Under the pieces are notes generated by a model, which did not search any database, was not told where the DNA came from, and was given only the letters and a program-made list of their open reading frames with translations. DNA of 64,000 nucleotides, taken from Promicromonospora sp042731755 (GTDB lineage Bacteria > Actinomycetota > Actinomycetes > Actinomycetales > Cellulomonadaceae). Made by a program: the position numbers and the translations under genes. The stretch is from the NCBI RefSeq assembly GCF_042731755.1, contig NZ_JBHWLR010000015.1, positions 1 to 64,000 of the forward strand. Direction: 5' to 3'. Shown one piece after another: positions 15,746-24,018 of this stretch. Each line of letters opens with the position of its first letter. Within the stretch, counting starts at the first letter, position 1.

Positions 15746-16891
15746 ATGCCCTTGAACGAGACTGCCGCCCGAGCAGACACCGACGCGCTGATCGAGGACC
15801 TGCGGACGCTGGTCGAGTGCGAGTCGCCGTCGGAGGACCCGGCCGCGCTGGCCCGGTCCGCCGACCTGGTGGCCCGGCTCGGCACGGCGCACCTCGGCAC
15901 CCCGCCCGAACGGCTCGGCATCCACCTGCGGTGGCGGCTCGGCGGCCCCACGCGCGTGCTGGTGCTCGCGCACCACGACACGGTGTGGCCGCTGGGCTCG
16001 CTGCGCACGCACCCGTTCGGCATCGCGGACGGCGTGCTGCGCGGCCCTGGCTGCTTCGACATGAAGACCGGCCTGGCCATGGCGCTGCACGTGCTGGCGT
16101 CCCTGGAGGACCGCAGCGGCGTCACGCTGCTGGTGACGGGCGACGAGGAGCTCGGCTCGCCGTCGTCCCAGGCCCTGATCGAGGACGAGGCGCGCGGGGC
16201 GGCGGCCGCGCTCGTCCTGGAGGCCTCCGCCGACGGCGGCGCGCTCAAGCTGGAGCGCAAGGGCACCTCGATCTATCAGGTGGTGGTCAAGGGCCGGGCC
16301 GCCCACGCGGGGCTGGAGCCTGAGAAGGGCGTGAACGCGGCGGTCGAGCTGGCGCACCAGGTGCTCGCGATCACGGCCCTGGGCGACCCGGCGCTCGGCA
16401 CGACGGTGGTGCCGACGGTCGTCGGCGGCGGCACCACACGCAACACCGTCCCGGCCGAGGCGTCGGTCGCGGTGGACGTCCGCGCGCGGACGGTCGCCGA
16501 GCAGGAGCGGGTCGACGCCGCCCTGCGGGCGCTGGAGCCCGTGCTGGCCGGCGCCGCGCTGGAGATCGAGGGCGGGATCAACCGGCCGCCGCTGGAACGG
16601 GAGCTGTCCGCGGACCTGTTCGAGCGGGCCGCCCGCCTCGCCGAGGAGGCCGGGCTGCCGGCGCTCACCGGCGTGGCCGTGGGCGGGGCGTCCGACGGCA
16701 ACTTCACCGCGGGCGTGGGCACGCCCACCCTCGACGGGCTCGGCGCCGTGGGCGGCGGCGCGCACGCCGACGACGAGCACGTGCTCGTGGACCGGATCGC
16801 CGACCGTACCGCGCTGCTGCGGGCGCTGGTCGTGGACCTGGTCGCGGACGCGGGCGCCGACGCGGGTGCCGACGCGGCGGCGGTCCGGTGA
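15746..16891 (+). CDS. M20 family metallo-hydrolase (carboxypeptidase G2/desuccinylase-like)
   Basis: The 381-residue two-zinc hydrolase has the M20 metal and catalytic motifs HHDTVWPLG, GPGCFDMKTG, GDEELGSPSS and the C-terminal GGAHADDEHV, with a dimerisation domain in between (KGRAAHAGLEPEKGVNAAVELAHQ). It would hydrolyse an N-acyl or peptide bond. It is the first of three overlapping genes with a GNAT and an enolase-superfamily enzyme, which suggests it releases L-amino acids from N-succinyl or related acyl derivatives. TACCGT at 15734-15739, six bases before the ATG, supports a leaderless start. Confidence 0.88.
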   Translation: MPLNETAARADTDALIEDLRTLVECESPSEDPAALARSADLVARLGTAHLGTPPERLGIHLRWRLGGPTRVLVLAHHDTVWPLGSLRTHPFGIADGVLRGPGCFDMKTGLAMALHVLASLEDRSGVTLLVTGDEELGSPSSQALIEDEARGAAAALVLEASADGGALKLERKGTSIYQVVVKGRAAHAGLEPEKGVNAAVELAHQVLAITALGDPALGTTVVPTVVGGGTTRNTVPAEASVAVDVRARTVAEQERVDAALRALEPVLAGAALEIEGGINRPPLERELSADLFERAARLAEEAGLPALTGVAVGGASDGNFTAGVGTPTLDGLGAVGGGAHADDEHVLVDRIADRTALLRALVVDLVADAGADAGADAAAVR

Positions 16892-17772
16892 CCGGCCGGT
16901 CCGAGGTCGACGCGGCCGGGGCCGACCCGGTCGTGGCGGACGCCGTCCGCGCGGCCGACGCCGCCGCGCGCGCCGCGGGCGTCGAGATCCGGATGGTCGA
17001 CGACATGGCCGGGCACACCGCCGCCGAGCAGCTGTGGACGGAGGTCTGGGGCGGCTCGCCCGTCCCGGCCGAGCTGCTCCGGGCGCTGGCCAAGGCGACC
17101 AACTACGTGGCCGCCGCGTACGAGGGCGACCGGATGGTCGGCGCGTGTGTCGGGTTCTTCCACGCGCCCGACGAGCGTGCCCTGCACAGCCACGTCGCGG
17201 GGGTGTCCGCCGGCGCCGTCCGCCGGGGGATCGGGTACGCGCTCAAGCTGCACCAGCGGGCCTGGGTGCTGGAGCAGGGTGTGGACACGATCACCTGGAC
17301 CTACGACCCGCTCGTCGCCCGGAACGCGCACTTCAACCTGGTGAAGCTCGCCGCGCGGGCGGTCGAGTACCTGCCAGCCTTCTACGGTGCCATGCCCGAC
17401 GCGATCAACCGGGGCGACGAGTCCGACCGGATCCTGGTGCGCTGGGACCTCCGCGACCCGCAGGTGGTCGCGGCCTGCTCCGCCGGCCGTGCGTCGGCCG
17501 AGGCGGCCGAGGCGGCCGGGGAGGCCCGGGATACCGGGGCGGCCGAGCCCGGCCGGTTGGTCACGGTGCCCGTGCCGGCCGACATCGAGACGCTGCGTAC
17601 CACCGACCCCGCCGCCGCCCGCCGCTGGCGCGTGGCGGTCCGTGAGGGTCTGCTGCCACCGCTGTCCGGCAGCGGGTCCGTCGTCGGGTTCGGGCCCGGC
17701 GGCTACCTGGTGCGCGTCCCGGCCGTCCCGGCCGACCCGACCGACCCGCCGACCGACAAGGGGACCGCATGA
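16888..17772 (+). CDS. GNAT superfamily acyltransferase (COG3375-like)
   Basis: The 294-residue protein resembles the predicted GNAT group that is often paired with N-succinylamino acid racemase: an N-terminal acyl-CoA-binding region with YEGDRMVGACVGFF, LHSHVAGVSAGAVRRGIGYALKLHQRAWVLEQGVD (the GNAT motif A) and TWTYDPLVARNAHFNLVKLAARAVEYLPAFYG. It overlaps the M20 gene by four bases (GTGA) and the racemase gene by four bases (ATGA). In this setting it is a likely amino acid N-acyl(succinyl)transferase. An Ala/Glu-rich insert near residues 200-220 is unremarkable. Confidence 0.82.
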   Translation: MTGRSEVDAAGADPVVADAVRAADAAARAAGVEIRMVDDMAGHTAAEQLWTEVWGGSPVPAELLRALAKATNYVAAAYEGDRMVGACVGFFHAPDERALHSHVAGVSAGAVRRGIGYALKLHQRAWVLEQGVDTITWTYDPLVARNAHFNLVKLAARAVEYLPAFYGAMPDAINRGDESDRILVRWDLRDPQVVAACSAGRASAEAAEAAGEARDTGAAEPGRLVTVPVPADIETLRTTDPAAARRWRVAVREGLLPPLSGSGSVVGFGPGGYLVRVPAVPADPTDPPTDKGTA

Positions 17773-18902
17773 CCACCGACGACCTGACCGTCCGGAGCAT
17801 CGAGCTGCGGCGCGTCCGGCTCCCGCTCGTGGCACCGTTCCGCACGTCGTTCAGCACGCAGCTCGAGCGGGACCTGCTCCTGCTGCGCGTCGAGACGGAC
17901 GACGGCGAGGGCTGGGGCGAGTGCGTGGCGGGCGACGACCCGCTGTACTCCTCCGAGTACGTGGACGCGTGCGCCGACGTGCTGCGCAGGTTCCTGATCC
18001 CGGCGCTCGGCGCCTACCGGGACGGCGCGGGGATCCGTTCCGCCGTCGACGTCGGCCAGGCGCTCGCGCCGGTCAAGGGGCACCGCATGGCCAAGGCCGC
18101 GCTCGAGATGGCGGTGCTCGACGCCGAGCTGCGCGCCGCCGGCCGGCCGCTGTCCCGCGAGCTGGGCAGCGTCGTGGACCGGGTGCCGAGCGGGGTGTCG
18201 GTCGGCATCCAGGACTCGATCCCGCAGCTGCTCGACGTCGTCGACGGCTACCTCGCCGAGGGGTACGTGCGGATCAAGCTGAAGATCGAGCCCGGCTGGG
18301 ACGTCGAGCCCGTCCGGGCCGTCCGGGAGCGGTTCGGCGACGACGTACCGCTCCAGGTCGACGCCAACACGGCGTACACGCTGCGCGACGCGCGGCACCT
18401 GGCGCGGCTCGACCCGTTCGACCTGCTGCTCATCGAGCAGCCCCTGGAGGAGGAGGACGTGCTCGGGCACGCCGAGCTGGCGCGGCGCATCAGCACACCG
18501 GTCTGCCTCGACGAGTCGATCGTGTCCGCGCAGACGGCGGCCGCGGCCATCACGCTGGGCGCCTGCTCGATCATCAACATCAAGCCCGGCCGGGTGGGCG
18601 GGTACCTCGAGGCGCGGCGCATCCACGACCTCGCGGTCGCGCACGGCGTGGCCGTCTGGTGCGGCGGCATGCTGGAGACCGGCATCGGGCGGGCTGCCAA
18701 CGCGGCGCTCGCCGCCCTGCCCGGCTTCACGCTGCCGGGCGACATCTCGGCCTCGGGCCGGTTCTACGCGCGCGACATCACGGAGCCGTTCGTGCTGGAC
18801 GCCGGCCACATCGCGGTTCCCACGGGGCCGGGCCTCGGGGTGACCCCGGTGCCGGACGTGCTCGACGAGGTGACCACCGGCGTCGAGCGGATCGCGCTCT
18901 GA
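17769..18902 (+). CDS. N-succinylamino acid racemase / o-succinylbenzoate synthase (MenC family)
   Basis: The 377-residue enolase-superfamily enzyme has the muconate-lactonizing subgroup residues: Lys-x-Lys in RIKLKIEPG, Asp in VDANTAYTL, Glu in LIEQPLEEED, Asp-Glu in CLDESI, and the second catalytic Lys in INIKPGRVGG. These dual-function enzymes either make o-succinylbenzoate for menaquinone or racemise N-succinylamino acids. No men genes lie nearby, whereas an acyltransferase and an M20 hydrolase are coupled to it, so racemase function is favoured. Confidence 0.85.
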   Translation: MTTDDLTVRSIELRRVRLPLVAPFRTSFSTQLERDLLLLRVETDDGEGWGECVAGDDPLYSSEYVDACADVLRRFLIPALGAYRDGAGIRSAVDVGQALAPVKGHRMAKAALEMAVLDAELRAAGRPLSRELGSVVDRVPSGVSVGIQDSIPQLLDVVDGYLAEGYVRIKLKIEPGWDVEPVRAVRERFGDDVPLQVDANTAYTLRDARHLARLDPFDLLLIEQPLEEEDVLGHAELARRISTPVCLDESIVSAQTAAAAITLGACSIINIKPGRVGGYLEARRIHDLAVAHGVAVWCGGMLETGIGRAANAALAALPGFTLPGDISASGRFYARDITEPFVLDAGHIAVPTGPGLGVTPVPDVLDEVTTGVERIAL

Positions 18903-18909
18903 CGGCGCG

Positions 18910-20094
18910 TCAGCCCTGACGCGGCGGGCCGAGGCCCGTCGCGCCCCACGGTGATGCCGGCGGGCGCGGCAGCCGCGCGACGAACGCGGCCCGCGCCTGC
19001 TGCATCATCCACACGAGGTACTGCCGCTGCTGCTCCAGGCCGTGCGGGTCCAGGTCACGCTGGGCGCCGGCCCGCTGGTGCAGCAGCGCGAGCTCGGTCG
19101 CGGCCTGCTGGTAGTCGGTCATGGCCCGCTCGGCGGGGCGCCCGCCCGCCGTGCGGGCCCAGCGCCGGGCCGCGCGGCGGCCGGGCAGGCTGGACAGCAT
19201 GCGCAGGTCGTCGGGGGTGATGATGCCGACCGGCCCGTACAGCGGCAGGTAGTGCTCGATGAGCTGGACGATCCGCCGCCGGTCGCGGGCCAGGATCACG
19301 ATCAGCACGATCAGCACGACGAACCCCACGAGGTACGCCCCCGCCAGGCCGACCAGCCCGAACTTCGTGGAGCCGTTCCACAGGCTGTGGAGGGCGATCG
19401 CGCCGAGCAGGCCCCACAGCGGCGCCGTCCGGCGCAGCCGGCCCGGTCCGGCCAGGGCCGCGACCGCGACACCGATCCCCGTCATCGCCGTGCACAGCGG
19501 GTGCAGCAGCGGCGAGACCACGGCCCGCAGCACGAACACGTAGCCGAGCTGGTCGGAGTCAAGGGCGTCGATGAAGTACTGGACGTTCTCCGTCGCGGCG
19601 AAGCCGAGCCCCACCATCGCGGCATAGATGACGCCGTCGGTCGCACCGTTCAGCTCCTGCCGCCGCCACCACAGCATGCCGAACAGGACGGCGCCCTTGA
19701 GCAGCTCCTCGACCACGGGCGCGCCGAACGTCGCCACCAGGTACCAGCCGTCCTCCTCGCCCGTCAGCTCCGTCTCGGTGAGCAGCGACAGCCCGAGCGT
19801 GTTCAGGATGCTCGCGAACAGCGCCGCCACGCCCGCGCCCCACAGGAACGCGAAGATCAGGGCGTTCGGCGGCTCGGGCTCCAGGCGGTCCAGCGCGAGC
19901 ACCAGCGGCAGCCACACCGCGACGGGCAGCAGCGCGAGCAGCAGCCCGACGACGAACGACGCCCCGCCCGTGACCGCGTCGAACGCGAGCACGAACAGCA
20001 GGCAGACCGAGGCGAAGACGATCCCGACGATCACTCCGACAGGGGCACGCCCGGGGGCGCGACCCTGGAGGATCGCACTGGGATCGATGGCCAT
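18910..20094 (-). CDS. PrsW family intramembrane metalloprotease
   Basis: The 394-residue multi-pass membrane protein carries the PrsW catalytic motifs: APVVEELLKG (EExxK) within a helix, GFAATENVQYF, VVSPLLHPLCTAMTG and a later IALHSLWNGS. About eight helices are followed by a charged cytoplasmic tail of about 120 residues. Family members cleave membrane anti-sigma factors, but most actinobacterial members have unknown substrates. The start at 20094 has TAGGGT eight bases upstream on the minus strand; the upstream 200-residue frame overlaps cutC and is not coding. Confidence 0.88.
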   Translation of the reverse strand: MAIDPSAILQGRAPGRAPVGVIVGIVFASVCLLFVLAFDAVTGGASFVVGLLLALLPVAVWLPLVLALDRLEPEPPNALIFAFLWGAGVAALFASILNTLGLSLLTETELTGEEDGWYLVATFGAPVVEELLKGAVLFGMLWWRRQELNGATDGVIYAAMVGLGFAATENVQYFIDALDSDQLGYVFVLRAVVSPLLHPLCTAMTGIGVAVAALAGPGRLRRTAPLWGLLGAIALHSLWNGSTKFGLVGLAGAYLVGFVVLIVLIVILARDRRRIVQLIEHYLPLYGPVGIITPDDLRMLSSLPGRRAARRWARTAGGRPAERAMTDYQQAATELALLHQRAGAQRDLDPHGLEQQRQYLVWMMQQARAAFVARLPRPPASPWGATGLGPPRQG

Positions 20095-20169
20095 GCCATG
20101 GGACCCTACCGACTCGGTCCCCGTCACGGCGGGCGAACGGCCGCCCCGCGCACGACTACGCTGGCGCAC

Positions 20170-20934
20170 GTGCCCCAACGTGTCGCGCTCGAGCTCGCTG
20201 TCCAGGACCCGGCCGGGGCGGTGATCGCTGCCGACGTCGGTGCCCGGCGCGTCGAGCTCTGCTCCGCGCTCGGCGCCACCGGCGGCATCACGCCCAGCGC
20301 CGCGCTGATCGAGGCGGTGATCGACGCCGCGGCGGTGGTCCCGTCGTCGGACAGCGCGCCGATCCTGGAGGTGCACGTCCTGGTCCGGCCCCGGCCGGGC
20401 GGGTTCGTCTACTCGGCCGCCGAGCACGACCTGATGCTCCGCGAGGTCGTCCTGTCGGTCGACGCCGGCGCCGACGGCGTCGTGCTGGGCGCGCTGACGC
20501 CGTCCGGAACCGTGGACGTGGCGCGGATGCGCAGCCTGGTGGCCGCCGCCGACGACGCCGAGGTGACCTTCCACCGGGCGATCGACGTGGTCGCCGACCC
20601 GATCGCTGCCCTCGACACGCTGTCCGAGCTGGGCGTCGCGCGGGTCCTGACCTCCGGCGGCGCGGCCCGCGCGGCCGACGGCCTGGACCGCCTCGCCGCC
20701 CTGGTCGAGCGCAGCGCCGAGCTCGGCATCGAGATCATGGCCGGGGGCGGCGTCACCGCCGCGGACGTCCCGGCCCTGCTCGGCGTGGGTGTGGACGCCG
20801 TCCACCTGTCCGCGAAGCGCACCGTGACCGACGCCGGCGGCCCCGGCGGCGGGGGCGACGCCGGGTACGAGGTGACGGATCAGACACTGGCCGAGGCTGC
20901 GGCCAGGGCTCTCCGCACTACGGTTGAGTCATGA
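20170..20934 (+). CDS. cutC: CutC family protein (copper homeostasis)
   Basis: The 254-residue TIM-barrel protein has CutC signatures VALELAVQDPAGAVIAADVGARRVELCSALGATGGITPS, HVLVRPRPGGFVYS, DGVVLGALTPSGTVD, FHRAIDVVADP and VLTSGGAARAADGLDRL. The family was linked to copper tolerance in E. coli, but its enzymatic role is unsettled. The GTG start has TACGCT at 20157-20162, seven bases before it. Its stop overlaps the pgi start by four bases. Confidence 0.9.
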   Translation: MPQRVALELAVQDPAGAVIAADVGARRVELCSALGATGGITPSAALIEAVIDAAAVVPSSDSAPILEVHVLVRPRPGGFVYSAAEHDLMLREVVLSVDAGADGVVLGALTPSGTVDVARMRSLVAAADDAEVTFHRAIDVVADPIAALDTLSELGVARVLTSGGAARAADGLDRLAALVERSAELGIEIMAGGGVTAADVPALLGVGVDAVHLSAKRTVTDAGGPGGGGDAGYEVTDQTLAEAAARALRTTVES

Positions 20935-22646
20935 CCTCAGAGCCGGCCCGTGTGCCTGTCGACGCCACCACCACCAACGCCTGGGGCTCGCTCACCGAGC
21001 TCTCCAAGAACCTCCGGCCCGACCTGCGCGGCTGGTTCGCCGAGGACCCGGCCCGCGCCGGGCGCCTGAGCCACCAGGCCGCCGACCTGCACGTCGACCT
21101 GTCGAAGAACCTGGTCACGGACGACGTGCTCGCCGCCCTCCTCGCCCTCGCGGAGGAGGTGGGCCTCGCGGAGCACCGCGACGCCATGTTCTCCGGGCAG
21201 CACATCAACGTCACCGAGGACCGCGCCGTGCTGCACACCGCGCTGCGCCGCCCGTCGGACGAGGACCTGACCGTCGACGGCCAGGACGTCACCGCCGACG
21301 TGGCCGACGAGCTCGCCAAGGTCTACGCGTTCGCCGAGAAGGTGCGCTCCGGGGAGTGGACCGGTGTCACCGGCGAGGCCGTGCGCACCATCGTGAACAT
21401 CGGCATCGGCGGCTCCGACCTCGGCCCCGTCATGGCGTACGAGGCCCTGGAGCCGTACGTCCAGGACGGCCTGGAGGTCCGGTTCGTCTCGAACATCGAC
21501 CCCACCGACGTCGCGCAGAAGACCGCCGACCTGGACCCGACGACCACGCTGTTCATCGTCGCCTCCAAGACCTTCGGCACGCTGGAGACCCTCACCAACG
21601 CCCGCCTCGCGCGCGACTGGCTGTGGCGCTCGCTGGTCGCAGCCGGCGCCATCGAGGACTCCGAGGACGGGCGCGCCGACGCCGTCGCGAAGCACTTCGT
21701 CGCGGTGTCCACCGCCCTGGACAAGGTCGAGGCGTTCGGCATCGACCCCGCCAACGCGTTCGGGTTCTGGGACTGGGTGGGCGGCCGCTACTCCGTGGAC
21801 TCGGCCATCGGCACCTCGCTCGCCGTGGCGATCGGGCCCGACGCGTTCGCCGACTTCCTCGGCGGCTTCCACGCCATGGACGAGCACTTCCGCACCACGC
21901 CGTTCGAGCGCAACGTGCCCGCCCTGATGGGCCTGCTGAACGTCTGGTACGTGAACTTCCGCGACGCGCACACGCACGCCGTCCTGCCGTACGCGCAGCA
22001 GCTCCACCGGTTCCCGGCGTACCTGCAGCAGCTCACCATGGAGTCCAACGGCAAGTCCGTGCGCTGGGACGGCACGCCCGTCACCACCGAGACCGGCGAG
22101 GTCTTCTGGGGCGAGCCCGGCACCAACGGCCAGCACGCGTTCTACCAGCTCATCCACCAGGGCACGCGGCTCATCCCGGCCGACTTCATCGCCGTGGCCA
22201 ACCCCGCCTACCCGCTGGCCGACGCCGTGGGCGACGGCGGCGCCGTCGCGGCCGGGGCCGACGTGCACGGCCTGTTCCTCGCGAACTTCTTCGCGCAGAC
22301 CAAGGCGCTCGCGTTCGGCAAGACCGCGGACGAGGTGCGGGCCGAGGGCGTCGCGGAGGACCTGGTCTCGGCCAAGGTGTTCAGCGGCAACCGGCCGACG
22401 ACGTCGATCCTGGCGCCCGCGCTGACCCCCGCCGTGCTGGGGCAGCTCGTCGCGCTGTACGAGCACATCACGTTCGTGCAGGGCGTGGTGTGGGGCATCG
22501 ACTCGTTCGACCAGTGGGGCGTCGAGCTCGGCAAGAAGCTCGCGCTGGAGATCGCCCCGGCGGTCGCGGGCGACGAGGCCGCGCTCGCGGCGCAGGACCC
22601 GTCGACGGCGGCGCTGATCGCGAAGTACCGGGAGCTGCGCGCCTGA
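20931..22646 (+). CDS. pgi: Glucose-6-phosphate isomerase
   Basis: The 571-residue enzyme has the phosphoglucose isomerase signatures NIGIGGSDLGPVMAYEAL, VSNIDPTD, IVASKTFGTLETLTNA, FWDWVGGRYSVDSAIG and GTNGQHAFYQLIHQGT, and the C-terminal active-site Lys region VVWGIDSFDQWGVELGKKLA. It interconverts glucose-6-phosphate and fructose-6-phosphate in glycolysis. It overlaps cutC by ATGA, yet TACGGT at 20919-20924 ends six bases before its ATG, so it may also have its own leaderless promoter inside cutC. A strong terminator follows. Confidence 0.97.
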   Translation: MTSEPARVPVDATTTNAWGSLTELSKNLRPDLRGWFAEDPARAGRLSHQAADLHVDLSKNLVTDDVLAALLALAEEVGLAEHRDAMFSGQHINVTEDRAVLHTALRRPSDEDLTVDGQDVTADVADELAKVYAFAEKVRSGEWTGVTGEAVRTIVNIGIGGSDLGPVMAYEALEPYVQDGLEVRFVSNIDPTDVAQKTADLDPTTTLFIVASKTFGTLETLTNARLARDWLWRSLVAAGAIEDSEDGRADAVAKHFVAVSTALDKVEAFGIDPANAFGFWDWVGGRYSVDSAIGTSLAVAIGPDAFADFLGGFHAMDEHFRTTPFERNVPALMGLLNVWYVNFRDAHTHAVLPYAQQLHRFPAYLQQLTMESNGKSVRWDGTPVTTETGEVFWGEPGTNGQHAFYQLIHQGTRLIPADFIAVANPAYPLADAVGDGGAVAAGADVHGLFLANFFAQTKALAFGKTADEVRAEGVAEDLVSAKVFSGNRPTTSILAPALTPAVLGQLVALYEHITFVQGVVWGIDSFDQWGVELGKKLALEIAPAVAGDEAALAAQDPSTAALIAKYRELRA

Positions 22647-22659
22647 CGACGCCGGCACG

Positions 22660-22693
22660 AGGCCCGGGGAGACGTGAACGTCTCCCCGGGCCT
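22660..22693 (+). terminator. Terminator downstream of pgi
   Basis: AGGCCCGGGGAGACG, a TGAA loop and CGTCTCCCCGGGCCT form a perfect 15 bp stem that ends 47 bases after the pgi stop, followed by TCTGCGC. It is a strong terminator with a weak T tract, common in high-GC genomes. Confidence 0.88.
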
Positions 22694-22714
22694 TCTGCGC
22701 AGGGTTAGAGGATT

Positions 22715-22723
22715 CTCATCCGG
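22715..22723 (+). promoter_or_regulatory. CTCATCCGG box upstream of the kinase/two-component operon
   Basis: CTCATCCGG lies about 30-38 bases before a -10-like GAGGAT (22753-22758). The same nonamer occurs twice, 22 bases apart, upstream of the secreted repeat protein that follows the two-component genes (26216 and 26238). The position fits an OmpR-type activator site overlapping the -35 region. Confidence 0.5.
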
Positions 22724-22764
22724 ATCGGGGCGCTTCTGCCCCGCCCGGCTGCGAGGATGACGTG

Positions 22765-24018
22765 ATGACCACGCACCTCGATCTGCTGACCGGCGAGTCC
22801 GCCGCGGGGCTCCTCGACGCCGCCGTGGCGACGGCGGGCGGGGAGCTGGTCGACTGGCGGGTGCGGCAGGTGGACCACCGACCCGGCTCGACGACGACGG
22901 TGGCGTACCGCGCGACGGTGCGCTGGAACGGCGTCGAGCGCTCCGAGACGCTCGGCGCGAGCGTGGGCCGGGCCCGCGACGGGCGCAAGCCGGGCGTGGT
23001 CACGCTGTCCGACGGCGACGCGACCGTCGCGGTGTGGCGGTTCCCCGGCGACCCGGCCCTGCCGGCCCTGCCGCGCGCGTTCGACCCCGCCGCCGTCGAG
23101 GAGCTCCTGGCGGGGCTCGGCGTGGGCCCGCGGGAACGCGCGCACCCCGAGCTCAAGGTGCGCGCCTACCGGCCCACCCGGCGGGCCGTGCTGGAGGCCA
23201 CGGCGGCGGCGTCGCACGTGTTCCTCAAGGTGCTGCGGCCGCGCAAGGTCGCGGACCTGCACCAGCGGCACGCGCTGCTGTCGCGGGCCGGGCTGCCGGT
23301 GCCGCGCCCGCTCGGCTGGTCCGACGACGGCCTGCTGGTGCTGTCCCCGCTGCACGGCACCGAGATGCGCACCGCGATCCGCGACGGGGGCCGCATCCCC
23401 TCGCCGTCCGCGATCCTGGACCTGCTCGACCGGCTGCCCGCCGAGGTGCGCGACCTGCCGCGCCGCCCGGCCTGGAGCGAGTCGGCGCAGCACTACGCGG
23501 GCGTGATCGGCGCGGCCCTGCCTGCCGAGGCCGGCCGCGCGAGCGACCTGGCCGGCGCGGTCGCCGAACGCCTCGCGGAGCGCGGTGCCGGGACCGACCC
23601 GACGCACGGCGACCTGTACGAGGCGCAGATCATGCTCACCGACGGGCGGGTCACCGGCCTGCTCGACGTCGACTCCGCGGGGCCCGGCCACCGCGCCGAC
23701 GACCTGGCCTGCCTGGTGGCGCACATCGACGTGCTCTCGCTCGTGGGCGGTTCGGACCCCACGCACGTGGCCCGCGCGTCGCGGATGCGCCGGCTCGCGG
23801 CGGACTACACGGCTGGGTTCGTGACGGCGCCCGGCACCCGGGGCGCGGACCGCAGCGACCTCGCCGCCCGGGTCGCGGGCGTGCTGCTCTCCCTGGCCAC
23901 CGGCCCGCACCGGGTCCAGGAGCGGCACTGGCAGGCGGCGACGTCGCGCCGCCTGGACGTCGTGGCGGCCTGGCTCGACGGTTCGCGCCTCGCGACCGCC
24001 GGCGTGGGCGGCGCATGA
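22765..24018 (+). CDS. APH-fold phosphotransferase (aminoglycoside phosphotransferase-like)
   Basis: The protein has about 417 residues. It has a kinase-like N-lobe (VFLKVLRPRKVADLHQRHALLSRAGLPVPRPLGWSDDGLLVLSPL) and the APH catalytic loop THGDLYEAQIMLTDG followed by LLDVDSAGPGHRADDLACLVAHID. It should phosphorylate a small molecule, not necessarily an antibiotic. It overlaps the downstream histidine kinase by ATGA, so it is made with the two-component system. The ATG at 22765 is six bases after GAGGAT; an in-frame GTG three bases upstream is also possible. Confidence 0.82.
   Translation: MTTHLDLLTGESAAGLLDAAVATAGGELVDWRVRQVDHRPGSTTTVAYRATVRWNGVERSETLGASVGRARDGRKPGVVTLSDGDATVAVWRFPGDPALPALPRAFDPAAVEELLAGLGVGPRERAHPELKVRAYRPTRRAVLEATAAASHVFLKVLRPRKVADLHQRHALLSRAGLPVPRPLGWSDDGLLVLSPLHGTEMRTAIRDGGRIPSPSAILDLLDRLPAEVRDLPRRPAWSESAQHYAGVIGAALPAEAGRASDLAGAVAERLAERGAGTDPTHGDLYEAQIMLTDGRVTGLLDVDSAGPGHRADDLACLVAHIDVLSLVGGSDPTHVARASRMRRLAADYTAGFVTAPGTRGADRSDLAARVAGVLLSLATGPHRVQERHWQAATSRRLDVVAAWLDGSRLATAGVGGA

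Noticed and set aside
17769..18902. Menaquinone MenC
   Set aside because: Not excluded by sequence, but the coupled GNAT and M20 genes and lack of men genes favour the racemase role; kept as an alternative.
22765..24018. Antibiotic resistance gene
   Set aside because: The protein has the APH fold, but coupling to a two-component system and lack of close motif identity to known resistance enzymes do not support that claim.
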